Source of the DNA: Cacajao melanocephalus
Lineage: Eukaryota; Chordata; Mammalia; Primates; Pitheciidae
Reading direction: 5' to 3'
Length of the DNA stretch: 64,000 nucleotides
Assembly (NCBI GenBank): GCA_963573385.1
Contig: CAUYLG010044533.1
Span: 17,588 to 81,587 of the forward strand
Below are positions 53,401-64,000 of this stretch, piece by piece. The notes beneath the pieces are model-generated. The model did no database searches. It was not told the origin of the DNA and saw nothing but the letters and a program-made list of their open reading frames with translations. The position numbers and the translations under genes were made by a program. Position 1 is the stretch's first letter. The number at the start of each line of letters is the position of its first letter.

Positions 53401-54200
53401 CCATATTGAACATAGAAATTTAAAATTTTAAGTTGATGAATTTTATTAGTATTCAAAATATAACAAATATACATACAAATAATGATTCATAGTATTAGTC
53501 TTCATTCAAAATAGTAAAATGTCTGCTTCCTAAGTATTTTTTCATTTCCTGCAGCCATTTCTTGCTTTTTCTCCTTCCACTCTTCTTGCCTTTCTATTCA
53601 ACTTCCATTGAACTTCTACTTCTTCTGGAAGGATCTCTCTCCGTGAGTGTTTTGGTACAAAGCAAACCTAGGTGTTTTTGTTGTTGTTGTTTCAGTAGTC
53701 AAGACCTAAATATGAAAGTCAGGATACGTGTTCTCCTCCATTCTTAGGCTTAACGTTCAGATTTTGATCTTAAGACTGAATGAACAAAACCAGCACTGGG
53801 TGAGTGAAATTGAATTATGAAACACTATTAAAGAAGTCAGGACTAAAAGCAAAAATATCAGTAAACTTCTGGCAGCAACAAGTCAGCCTTCCCTTGTATT
53901 ACCAGTACAGAGTTAATTGTTTGTGCTTTATAAAATTGACCAGCCACAACTGGATTTCAAGAGAAAAATTATTTTACATTACATATTTTTCTTAATGCAT
54001 ATGCTAAAGCAAAGTTTTAGTTTTAGTCTTTGCTGTATTTTTGCAATGAAAATACAGTAAAAAAATGAGCCACAATCTGGTATCTTTAAAACCTATATAG
54101 CCAGTAGTCAAATAACATGTTTTTATTCAACATCATTTCTTCTTATCAACAACATTGATAAAAGGAAACGGAGAAGTGGGGGAAAAAGGTATTTCCAGCT
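53401..54200. other. Unassigned sequence
   Basis: No gene or confident repeat. Confidence 0.45.
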
Positions 54201-54204
54201 GGGG

Positions 54205-54470
54205 GACTCCATCTATGTGGAGTTTGCACACTCCCTTTGTGAATGCATGGGTTTTTTTCAGGTACTCCAGTTTTCTACCACATCCCAAAGCTGTGCGTGT
54301 TAGGTATGTTGGTATGTCTACATAGTTCCAGCCCAAGTGAGTGAACATATGAGTATGCCCTGTGATGGAATGGCCTCCTGTCTAGGGTAAGTTTCCACCT
54401 TGTTCACTGAGCTGCTGGGATGGGTCCAGCCACTGGTGACACCTGAACTGGAATAAGTGGTTGAATTACC
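54205..54470 (+). mobile_element. Ancient LINE/SINE 3' tail, RTE-like (L4_Mam/MamRTE-type)
   Basis: Landmarks 'tatgtggagtttgcacactc', 'ttcaggtactccagttttct', 'accacatcccaaagctgtgc', 'gccctgtgatggaatggcct', 'gagctgctgggatgggtcca' and 'gaactggaataagtggttga' follow the vertebrate-wide tail shared by RTE-type LINEs and some SINEs. The exact family name is not certain. Confidence 0.6.
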
Positions 54471-54530
54471 ATAAAGTAAACATTTGCAAAGCATACAAAA
54501 GTCATGCAGGTCACTCAATAATAAACTATG

Positions 54531-54773
54531 TGGTGGCTGGCACAATCTTGACTCACTGTAACCTTCATCTTTTGGGTTCAAGTGATTCTCCTACCTCAGC
54601 CTCCCAAGTAGCTGGTATTTTAGGCATGTGCCACTATGCCTAGCTATTTTTCTATTTTTAGTAGAGATAGGGTTTTTTGGTCAGGCTGGTCTCAAACTCC
54701 TGGCCTCAAGTGATCTGCCTGCCTTGGTCTTCCAAAGTACTGGGATTACAGGTGTGCGGCACCACACCTGACA
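54531..54773 (-). mobile_element. Alu SINE, minus strand, truncated
   Basis: Begins at 'tggtggctggcacaatcttg', missing the right-end 50-60 bp and the T-run, and continues to 'gtgcggcaccacacctgac'. Confidence 0.9.
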
Positions 54774-54774
54774 C

Positions 54775-55195
54775 ATTTTTGTTTTTATTTAGGTGTTTGG
54801 TGATTTTTTTTGTCACCAGAAACACCCTGTAGGTACTAAACGCTTGTTTATAACAATTAGATTATGACAAAATTGGTTTCTTTATTTGTTGTTTCACTTA
54901 AAGTCAGTTTGCAACCTACTGACAACATTAAATAAGGATTTGCTGACATTCATTAACTCTTGAGTCCTCACTAGACTGGTTGTGTAGATTCACTATTTTC
55001 TTCAAGTTTTAAGTTAAGGGTTTATATTTTAAATTATGACAGATTGTGAACCAAATTTTCAATCCTTTGTTCAAATTGGAATTAATTAACAGTTGGAATT
55101 CATTACCTCCAGATCGAAATCACTGGCCTATTGGATTTATGTTGGTTTTATCTTGTTTCTCCTATTATCAATGATAAAAAAAAAAAAAACTAATA
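54775..55195. other. Unassigned sequence
   Basis: No gene. An A13 run lies at about 55177-55189. Confidence 0.5.
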
Positions 55196-57917
55196 CATTC
55201 TAGCATCTTAACAAACAGATGTACAGTAAATATAAAGTATAGCACAAAGGACAACCAACTTTTGAACTGAACCTTGAAATAACAAATTAGGAACCAAAAC
55301 ACTCATGGAGAGAGATCCTTCCAGTTGTCATCACAAATAAGACCAAAATATAATCTCCTTAAAGCATGAATCTTAATAAGGCCTAAAAAACAATACACAG
55401 TGAAAAAAAAACAAAGTATTTAGGCAATAACTAACATGACAAATAGAACAACTACCTCACATCTCAATACTAGCAGTGAATATAAATGGCCTAAACACTG
55501 CACTTAAAAGATGCAGAATGGCAGAATGGATAAAATTCCACCAACCCTGTGTCTGCTGTGTTCAAGAGACGCACCTAATACACAGGACTCATATAAACAT
55601 AAGGTAAAGGAGCGGAAAAAGATATTCCACACAAATGAAAACCAAAAGTGAGTAGAAGTAGCTATTCTTATATCAGACAAAACATATGTTAAATAAGGAC
55701 AATAAAAAAAGACAAAGACGTTATATAGTAAAAGGATTAGTCCAATAGGAAGACATTACAATTTTAAATATATATGCACCTAACACTGGAGCTCCCAAAT
55801 TTATAAAACAGCTACTACTAGACCTAAGAAATGCAACAGACAGCAACACCATAATAGTGGGGGACTTCAATACTTCACTGACAGCACTAGACAGGTATCA
55901 AAGACAAAAAGTCAATGAATGAACTTAAACCATACCCTAGAACAAAGGAACCTAGATATTTAGAGAATATTATATGTAACAACTGCAAAATATATATTCT
56001 TTTCATCAGCACATGAAACATTCTCCAAGATGGTTCAGATGATAGGCCACAAAACAATTCTCAATAAATTTAAGAAAAATCAAAATCATATCAAGTATCT
56101 TTTCAGATCACAGTGGAATAAAACTGGAAATTAACTTCAAAAGGAGCTGTTAAAACTATACAAATACATGGAAATTAAATAATCTGCTCCTGAATTATCT
56201 TTGAGCTTGCAAAAAATCAAGATAGAAATTAAAGAATTCTTTGAAATAAAAGAACATAGTGACACAACTTATCAAAACCTCTGGGATACAGCAAAAGTGG
56301 TGCTAACAGGAAAGTTCACAGCATTAAATACCTACATCAAAAAGTCTGAAAGAGCACACATAGACAACCTAATGTCACACTTTGAGGAACTGTGAAATAG
56401 GAACAAACCAAAGCCAACCCAGTAGAAAAAAAGAAATAACAAAGATTAGAGAGAAGTAAATGAAATTGAAACAGAAACAAAACAAAAACAATACAAAAGA
56501 TAAGAAAAAAAAAAACCTGGTCCTTTGAAAAGATAAAATGCATAGAACATTAGTGAGATTAAAAAAGATTCAAATACGCTCAATTAGAAATGAAATGGGG
56601 GATATTACAACTGATACCACGGAAATACAAAAAATCATTCAAGGCTACTATGAAAATATTTGTGCACATAAACTAGATAATCTAGAAAAGATGGATAAGT
56701 TCCTGGAAATATACAATCCTCCTAGATTAAATCAGGAAGAAATAGAAACTCTGAACAGACCAATAACAAGCAGCAAGATCAAATAAATAATTTAAAAATT
56801 ACCAACAAAAAAGTTCAGGACCAGATAAATTCATAGCTAAATTCTATCAGAAATTCAAAGAATTGGTATTAATCCTACTAAAACTACTCCAAAAGATATA
56901 GAAAAAGGGAATCCTCCCTAGATCATTCTATAAATCCAGTATCACATGAATATCAAAACCAATAAATGACATAAAAAAACTACAGACTAATATCCCCGAT
57001 GAAAACATACATATAAAAATCTCTCAACAATACACCAGCTAATCAAATCCAATAGCGTATCAAAAAGATAATTCTTCATGATCAAATGGGTTTCACACCA
57101 AGGATGCCGGCATGATTCAACATATTCAAGTTAATAAATGCAATACATCACATAAACAGAATTAGAAACAAAAATCATATGACTGTCTCAATAGATGTAG
57201 AAAAGGCATTTGGCAAAATCCAGCATCCCTTTATAAAACCCCTCAACAAAATTGGCATAGAAAGACATACCTCAAAATAATAAAAGCCATCTATGATAAA
57301 TCCACAGCCAACATCACACTGAATGGGGAAAGTTGTACTGGAAGTCCTAGCCAGAGCAATCAGACATGAGAAAGAAATTAAGGGCATCCACTTTGGAAAA
57401 GAGGGAGTCAAATTGTCACTGTTCACCAATAATATGAACATAAACTGAGAAAACCCTAAAGATTCAACCACAAAGCTCCTAGATCTGATAAATGAATTCA
57501 GTACAGTTTCAAGATACAAAAAAAAAAATCAATGTATAAAAATCAGTATCACTGCTATACACTCATAGTGACCAAGCTGAGACTGAAATCAAGGACACAA
57601 TCCCTCTTACAACAGCTACAAAATGATATAAAATACTTAAAAATATACTTAACCAAGGAAGTGAAAGAGCTCTACAAGGAAAACTGAAAAACACTGCTGA
57701 AAAAAAAAAAAAAAAAACCCATTATAGATGACATAAACAAGTGAAAAAACATCCCATGCTCATGGAGGGGTAAAATCCATATTGTGAAGAATACCACAGT
57801 GCTAAACACAATCTACAGATTCAATAAAATCCCCATTAAATAACTATCATTATTCTTCACAGAACTAGAAAAAAACAATCCTACAATTCATGTGGAACCA
57901 AAAGAGCCCTCACAGCC

Positions 57918-58171
57918 AAAGCATTATTTGTTTTTTTGTTTTCTGATTTGAGTTCCCTGCAGATTCTGGATATTAATCCTTTGTTGGATAAATTGTTTGT
58001 AAATATTTTCTCCCACTGTGGGTTGTTTATTCTGATAATTATTATCATTATTATTTTGCTGTGCAGAAGGTTTTTAGTTTAATTAAGTCCCACCTATTGA
58101 TATTTGCTTTTGTTGCATTTGCTTTTGGGCTCTTGGTCATGGATTCTTTGCCTAAGTCAATGTCTAAAAGA
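57918..58171 (-). mobile_element. Inverted L1 ORF2 segment inside an L1
   Basis: About 255 bp of reverse-complement ORF2 C-terminal sequence, with 'agattctggatattaatcct', 'tttttagtttaattaagtcc' and 'gattctttgcctaagtcaat'. It interrupts the plus-strand text between 'ctcacagccaaagcatt' and 'aggcaaaagtaacaaatctg'. It corresponds to the plus-strand region at about 58545-59395 of the same element, minus its two Alus. Confidence 0.9.
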
Positions 58172-58670
58172 GTAGGCAAAAGTAACAAATCTGGAGGCAT
58201 CACATTACCCAACTTCAAACTATATTACAAGGCTATATTTCACCAAACAGGATGGCGCTTGTATAAAAATAGGCATGTAGACCAATGGGACAGAATAGAG
58301 AACCCACAAATGAAGCCAAATACTACAGTCAACTTTATTCTTGGTAAAGAATAAACCCTATTCAATAAATTGTGATAAAGGAAACCCTATTCAATAAATG
58401 GCACCTGGATAACTGGCAAGTGACATGTAAAAGAATAAAACTAGATCATCATCTCTCACATTATACAAAGATCAACTCAAGATGGATTAAATCTAAGACC
58501 TGAAACCACAAAAATTCTAGAAGATAACACAGGAAAAACTATTCTAGACATTGGCTTAGGCAAAGGAATCATGACCAAGAACCCCAAAGCAAATGCAACA
58601 AAAACAAACATAAATAGATGTGACTTAATTAAACTAAAAAGCTTCTGCAGAGCAAAAGAAGTAATTATCA

Positions 58671-59349
<679 letters not shown>

Positions 59350-60245
59350 CTAATATCCAGAATCTACAAGGAACTCATATCAGCAAGAAAAAAAATAGAT
59401 AATCTTGTCAAAAAGTGGGCAAAGGACATGAATAGACAATTCTCAAGAGTCACACAAACAGCCAACAAACATGAAAAGCTTCTCAACATCACTAATTATC
59501 AGGGAAATGCAAATAAAAACCACAATGAACTGCCAGCCTATTCCTGCAAGAATGGTCATAATTTAAATATTAAAAAATAATAAATGTTGGTGTAGATGTG
59601 GAGAAAAGGGAACACTTTTACACTGCTGGTAGAAAAGTAAACTAGTACAACCACTATAGAAAACAGTATGAAAACTCTTTAAAGAACTAAAAGTAGAACT
59701 ACCATTTGATCTATCAGTCCCACTACTGGGTATCTACACAAAGGAAAAGAAATCATTAAAAAAAAAAAAGGCGCATGTACATGCATGTTTATAGCAACAC
59801 AATTTGCAATTGCTAAAGTATGGAACCAACCTAAATACTCATCAACCCACAAGTAAATAAAGAAAATGTGGTATATATATATACCATGGAATATTATTCA
59901 GCCATAATACTGAAATAAATAATGGCCATTACAGCAACTTGAATATAGTTAGAGACAATTATTCTAAGTGAAGTAACTCAGGAATGGAAAACCAAATATC
60001 ATATATTCTCACTTATAAGTTGGAGTTAAGCTATGAAAATACAAAAGCAGAAGAATGATATAATGGACTGTGGGGACTCAGGGAAAGGGTGAGAGGGGAT
60101 GAGGAATAAAAAACTACATATTGAGTACAGTGTACACTGGTCAGGTAATGGGTACACCAAAATCTCAGAAATCACCACTGAATAACTTATCCATCTAACC
60201 AAAAACCGTCTGTTCTCCAAAAGCCATTGAAATTAAAATTTAAAA

Positions 60246-60647
60246 ATTAAATAAAATAATAAATTTAAAAGAATATATTTTAAGCATGGATTAATTTTAT
60301 ACCCATTTCAATAGAACATTAAATTATTTTCAGAATAAATAATTGAATTTAAAAAATGCATGAAAAAAATTGCAGCAAGGTTTTCATGTGGTTACAGCTC
60401 CATGAGAAAAATAGACATTTGCCTGGAAAAAATAATCTATAACCTTACCAGAAAATACAAACACTTCAGAAAATAAACTTTTATATTATTCCCAAAGAAT
60501 AGAAAATTATGGTATCCCCTATAATCACTTCAATTTCTCTTCTCTTTAGCAATACTTGTCAGTCATCTCACAGATATAAGTATACAATTTAAAATATTTA
60601 GCTAATCAAATAACTAGCTGCTGAGTTACTCTAAGAAAATCTATCAT
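60246..60647. other. Unassigned AT-rich sequence
   Basis: No gene or repeat recognised between the L1M 3' end and the next L1. Confidence 0.5.
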
Positions 60648-60912
60648 CTGAGCAAGGCCTCTACAGGCAGACTGTCACTAGACTCCCTTCTAGCTGAGCA
60701 GGGCATCTCTGAAAAAAGGCAGCAGCCTGTCAGGGACTTATAAACCCCCACCTTCCTGTGACAGAACACCTGGGAAAATGGGTGTTTGTGGGTTCAGCTT
60801 CAGCAAACTTAAATGTTGCTGCCCACCAGCTCTAAAGAGAGCAACAGATCTCCCAGCACAGCACTTGAGCTCTGATAAGGGACAGACTGCCTCCTCAAAT
60901 GGCTCACCTCTT

Positions 60913-60957
60913 CTGTATGAGGTATCTGTCTCCCTATGTGACAGATACTTCATACAG
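60913..60957. repeat. 18-bp inverted repeat (hairpin) in L1 5' UTR
   Basis: Arms ctgtatgaggtatctgtc (60913-60930) and gacagatacttcatacag (60940-60957) pair at 17 of 18 positions around a 9-base loop. Confidence 0.95.
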
Positions 60958-61250
60958 GAGAGCTCTGGCTGGCATCTGGCAGGTAACCTTATGGGACAAA
61001 GCTACTAGAGGAAGAAACAGGCAGCAATCTTTGCTGTTCTGCATCTCCCTTTTGTGATTCCCAAGCAATCAAGGTCTGGAATAGACCTCCAGCAAATGCC
61101 AGCAGACCTGCAGCAGAGGGGACTGACTGTTAAAAGGAAAACTAACAAACAGAAAGAAATAGTTTCAACATCAACCAAAAGGACATCAACTCAGAAACCC
61201 AATCCAAAGGTCACCAACTTCAAAGACCAAAGGAAGATAAATCCATGAAG

Positions 61251-61680
61251 TTGGGAAGAAACTAGTGCAAAAAGGCTGAAATCTCCAAAAACCAGAATGC
61301 CTCTTCTCCTTCAAGGGCTCACAACTCCTCACCAAAAAGGGAACAAAACTGGATGGAGAATGAGTTTGACAAATTGACAGAAGCGGGCTTCAGAAAGTGG
61401 GTAATAATAAACTTCTCTGAGCTAAAGGAGCATGTTTGAACCCAATGCAAGGAAGCTAAGAACCTTGGAAAAAGGTTAGATGAAATGCTAATGAGAATAA
61501 CTAGTGTAGAGAAGAACATAAATGACATGATGAAGATGAAAAACACAGCACAAGAACTTCATGAAGCATACACAAGTTTCAATAGCCATATTGATCAATC
61601 AGAAGAAAGGATATCAGATATTGAAGATCAACTCAATGAAATAAAATGAGAAAGCAAGATTAGAGAAAAAAGAGTTAAAA
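61251..61680 (+). pseudogene. L1 ORF1 pseudogene, interrupted
   Basis: N-terminal and coiled-coil part of ORF1p. The start codon is TTG (61251-61253) where the other two L1 copies here have ATG. Stops include TGA at 61437 and TGA at 61647, the latter at an ancestral CGA codon. The frame ends where the next L1 was inserted. Confidence 0.88.
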
Positions 61681-61708
61681 AAAAAAACAATAAACAGGAG
61701 GGGAAATC

Positions 61709-61717
61709 CAAGATGGC
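61709..61717 (+). promoter_or_regulatory. YY1-type site at the L1 5' end
   Basis: caagatggc about 12 bp inside the element, at the same place as in the L1 at 46.9 kb. Role known from human L1; function here is inferred. Confidence 0.7.
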
Positions 61718-61853
61718 CGATTAGGAGCAGCTCATGATTGCATCTCCAAGTGAAAGTGTAGAGGGTGAGTGGACGCTGCATTTCCAGACAGATTTTTATC
61801 GCCCACAGACCAGGAGACTCCCAGGCGGAGGAGCCCCACAGGTCACCAGCGCA

Positions 61854-61907
61854 GCTGTTTTGGCCGGTGCCGCTGTTTTGGCTGGCATCGCTGTTTTGGC
61901 AGGCACT
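61854..61907 (+). repeat. 18-bp tandem triplicate in L1 5' UTR
   Basis: Three exact-period units beginning gctgttttggc (61854, 61872, 61890). A decayed relative, gcggctgtttcagccggt, lies at 62061-62078. Confidence 0.95.
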
Positions 61908-62334
61908 GCAGTTCTCTGCACAAAATACACAGGTCTGGGCATCGCTTTAGCTGGCGATTGGAGCTCCTGATAGACAGAGTCACCCATTCAATTATAAAAA
62001 AGGACTGAAACAGGGAGCCAGGACAGGAGATTCCTGGGCAAAAAAGCACCACGAATCTCAGCGCGGCTGTTTCAGCCGGTGTGGTGGGTCGCCACATGGG
62101 AAACCACACAGATCCTGGTGCCTTTTCAATAGGTGACTGGAACACCTGGGACTCAGAGTTGCCCGTTCAACTAAAAAAAAGGGGGGGGTGCTCTGAGGCA
62201 GGGAGTCAGGTGATCAGGCTCAGCTGGTCCCACCCCTGCAAAAAAAACAGCAATCTGAAACGCTCTGGATTGAGAGATTCACAGAAAGCACAGCTGAACC
62301 TGGGATGGTCCAGCTCTGTGGGGGAGGGGCTTCT

Positions 62335-62467
62335 GCCATTACCAAGGCAGTCTACCAATACGGAGGTAGTCTGCCATTGTTGAGGCAGCCTGTCATTGCT
62401 GAAGCAGCCCGCCTTTACATAGAGAGTCCACCATTACAGAGGTAGGCCACCATTGCTGAAGCAATTC
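62335..62467 (+). repeat. 19-bp minisatellite in L1 5' UTR, seven units
   Basis: Seven diverged units of the gccattaccaaggcagtct type, starting at 62335, 62354, 62373, 62392, 62411, 62430 and 62449. This is one more unit than the array in the 46.9-kb L1. Confidence 0.93.
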
Positions 62468-63117
62468 TAACTATACCCATATAAACAGGACTGCAGAGAA
62501 GTTCACATGGCAGCTGGGCAGAGCCCACAGCAGCTCAACAAAGCCTCTGCAGGCAGACAGTGACTAGGCTGCCTCCTTGCCAGGCTGGGCAGCCCTGAAA
62601 ATAGGGTAGCATCACAACAGAAACTCATAAATAAAGCTCTAACTCCCCGGGACAAAGCACCTGGGAAAAAAAGTGGGGTTTATGAGTTCTGCTGCAGCAG
62701 ATGTAAACATAGCTGCCCAGCAGCTCTGAATGAACAATAGAGCTCACTGCTCAGCACTTGAGCTTCTATAAAGGACAGACTGTCTCCTCAAGCAGCTCCC
62801 TGACCCCCGTATATCCAAAGAGTCACCTCATAAAGAAGAACTCAGACTGACATCTGGTGGGTATCCTTCTGGGACAAAGATAGCATAAGAAGAAACTGGC
62901 AGTGACTCTTACTGTTCTGCAGCTGCTGCAGGTGATTCCCAGGCAAGCAGGGCCTTGAGTGGACCACAGCAATCCTACAGCAGAGGGGCCTGAATGTCAG
63001 AAGGAAAACTAAGAAACAGAAAGATATAACTTCATCATCAACAAACTGGACGTCCACTCAGAGACCCAATCTGAAAGTCAACAACTACAAAGAAGACAGG
63101 CAGACAAATCCACAAAG

Positions 63118-64000
63118 ATGGGAAGAAACCAGCACAAAAAGAATGAAAACACCCGAAACCAGAACGCCTCTCCTCCTACAAGGGATCACAACTCCTCACC
63201 AGCAAGGGAAGAAGGCTGGATGGAGAATGAGTGTGATGGATTGACAGAATCAGGCTTCAGAAGATCGGTAATAAGAAACTTCTGTGAGCTAAAAGAACAT
63301 GTTCTAACCCAATACAAAGAAACTAAGAACGTTGAAAAAAGATTTGACAAAATGCTAATGAGAATAAACAACTTAGAGAGGAATATAAGTGAATTGATGG
63401 AGCTGAAAAACACAACAAAAGAACTTCATGAAACATACACAAGTTTCAACAGCTGAACTGACGAAGCAGAAGAATGGATATCAGAGGTCGAAGATCAACT
63501 CAATGAAATAAAACGAGAAGGCAAGATTAGAGAAAAGAGGGTAACAAGGAGTGAACAAAGTCTCCAAGAAATATGGGACTATGTGAAAAGACTTAATCTA
63601 CATTTGATAGGCATACCTGAATGTGACAGAGAGGATGAATCCAAGCTAGAAGACACTCTTCAGGATATTATCCAGGAAAAGTTCCCCAACCTAGCAAGGC
63701 AGGCCAATATTCAAGTTCAGGAAATACAGAGAACACCACAAAGATATTCCTCAAGAAGAGCAACCTGAAGGCACATAATCATCAGATTCACCAGGATTGA
63801 AATGAAGAAAAAAATGCCAAGGGCAGGCAGACAGAAAGATCAGGTTATCCACAAAGGGAAGCCCATCAGACTCACAGCAGATCTCTCAGCAGAAACCCTA
63901 CAAGCCAGAAGAGAGTGGAGGCCAATATTCAACATCCTTAAAGAAAAGAACTTTCAACCCAGAATTTCATATCCAGCCAAACTAAGCTTCATAAGTGAAG
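63118..64000 (+). pseudogene. L1 ORF1 pseudogene (partial, runs off the window)
   Basis: ORF1p of an L1. The start ATG at 63118 opens a 112-codon N-terminal and coiled-coil frame, ended by TGA at 63454-63456. The frame then stays open, without a shift, to a second TGA at 63766-63768, and the RRM/C-terminal text follows. Both stops sit where related copies point to CGA (Arg) codons, and a third such codon survives as CGA at 63514-63516. It is therefore only lightly damaged within the window. Confidence 0.9.

Larger units (their letters stand above)
60648..61695 (+). mobile_element. 5'-truncated primate L1, 5' UTR and ORF1 start
   Basis: Starts inside the 5' UTR at 'gagcaaggcctctacaggca', continues through 'cagcttcagcaaacttaaat' and 'ctccagcaaatgccagcaga', then ORF1, and stops in an A-run at about 61680 within ORF1. 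There a second L1 begins. It very likely resumes beyond the window. Confidence 0.92.
61697..64000 (+). mobile_element. Primate L1 (L1PB-like) with intact 5' end, runs off the window
   Basis: Begins near 'ggaggggaaatccaagatgg' and has a long GC-richer 5' UTR with two tandem arrays, then ORF1 from 63118 to the window end. It lies in the same orientation inside the previous L1, in its A-rich ORF1 stretch. It resembles the L1 at 46.9 kb in 5' UTR layout and ORF1 sequence. Confidence 0.94.

Noticed and set aside
61734..61970. 78-codon frame with an alanine/valine/leucine repeat
   Set aside because: The peptide repeat is a by-product of the 18-bp DNA triplicate in non-coding L1 5' UTR.
61843..62145. 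100-codon antisense open frame in an L1 5' UTR, which could suggest an ORF0-like gene
   Set aside because: Primate L1 ORF0 is a specific antisense 5' UTR frame of about 70 codons. I see no feature linking this frame to it, and its repeats follow from the 18-bp tandem array.

Overview
This window is AT-rich nuclear DNA from a primate, very probably human or another anthropoid. The main evidence is 13 Alu copies, including AluY-like and AluS-like ones. Primate-specific L1 elements, THE1/MST and MLT1 long terminal repeats (LTRs), a MER1 hAT element and a Tigger element agree with this. I found no protein-coding gene, tRNA, rRNA or CRISPR array. No open reading frame exceeds about 220 codons, and the longest ones are broken pieces of L1 ORF1 and ORF2. 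The window reads as intergenic or deep intronic sequence made mostly of nested transposon fossils. All family names come from reading the sequence against remembered consensus features; no database search was run.

Region by region: 1-870 is the end of a Tigger-type DNA transposon. 871-5650 is mostly unassigned sequence with two Alus and an MLT1-like LTR. 5650-8850 is an old L1 with a large internal deletion, followed by a more decayed LINE relic and an MLT1-like LTR. 10.2-15.1 kb is a cluster of Alus and LTRs: one Alu sits inside an ERV-type LTR, and one THE1/MST LTR sits inside an old Alu. 15-32.7 kb is low-density sequence with L2 and MIR fossils, one THE1/MST LTR with a perfect 5-bp target duplication, a (CA)21 microsatellite, an MLT1 LTR and an Alu. 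32.77-33.94 kb is a primate L1 with an inverted 5' segment, the signature of twin priming. 34-40.4 kb is strikingly poor in recognisable repeats. 40.39-42.74 kb is an antisense L2 relic split by an AluY-like element and two MaLR-type LTRs. 44.15-44.87 kb is an MLT1 LTR split by a MER1 element with a perfect 8-bp duplication.

The last 19 kb is dominated by LINE-1. An old L1M relic (about 44.94-53.4 kb) holds an Alu, an LTR and a nearly full-length L1PB/L1PA-like element (46.94-53.26 kb). That element keeps its 5' UTR with a 19-bp minisatellite, ORF1, ORF2 and a G-rich 3' UTR, but it is disabled by stops, frameshifts and a changed reverse transcriptase active-site residue. A 55.2-60.25 kb L1M element contains an inverted L1 segment and two Alus inserted head-to-tail at one target site. 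From 60.65 kb a 5'-truncated L1 is interrupted in ORF1 by another L1 with an intact 5' end, which runs off the window. Nothing acts as a pathway here. The interest lies in the insertion histories and in mutation patterns such as CpG decay of CGA codons, templated inversions and tandem repeat changes. I did not find a new biological system.
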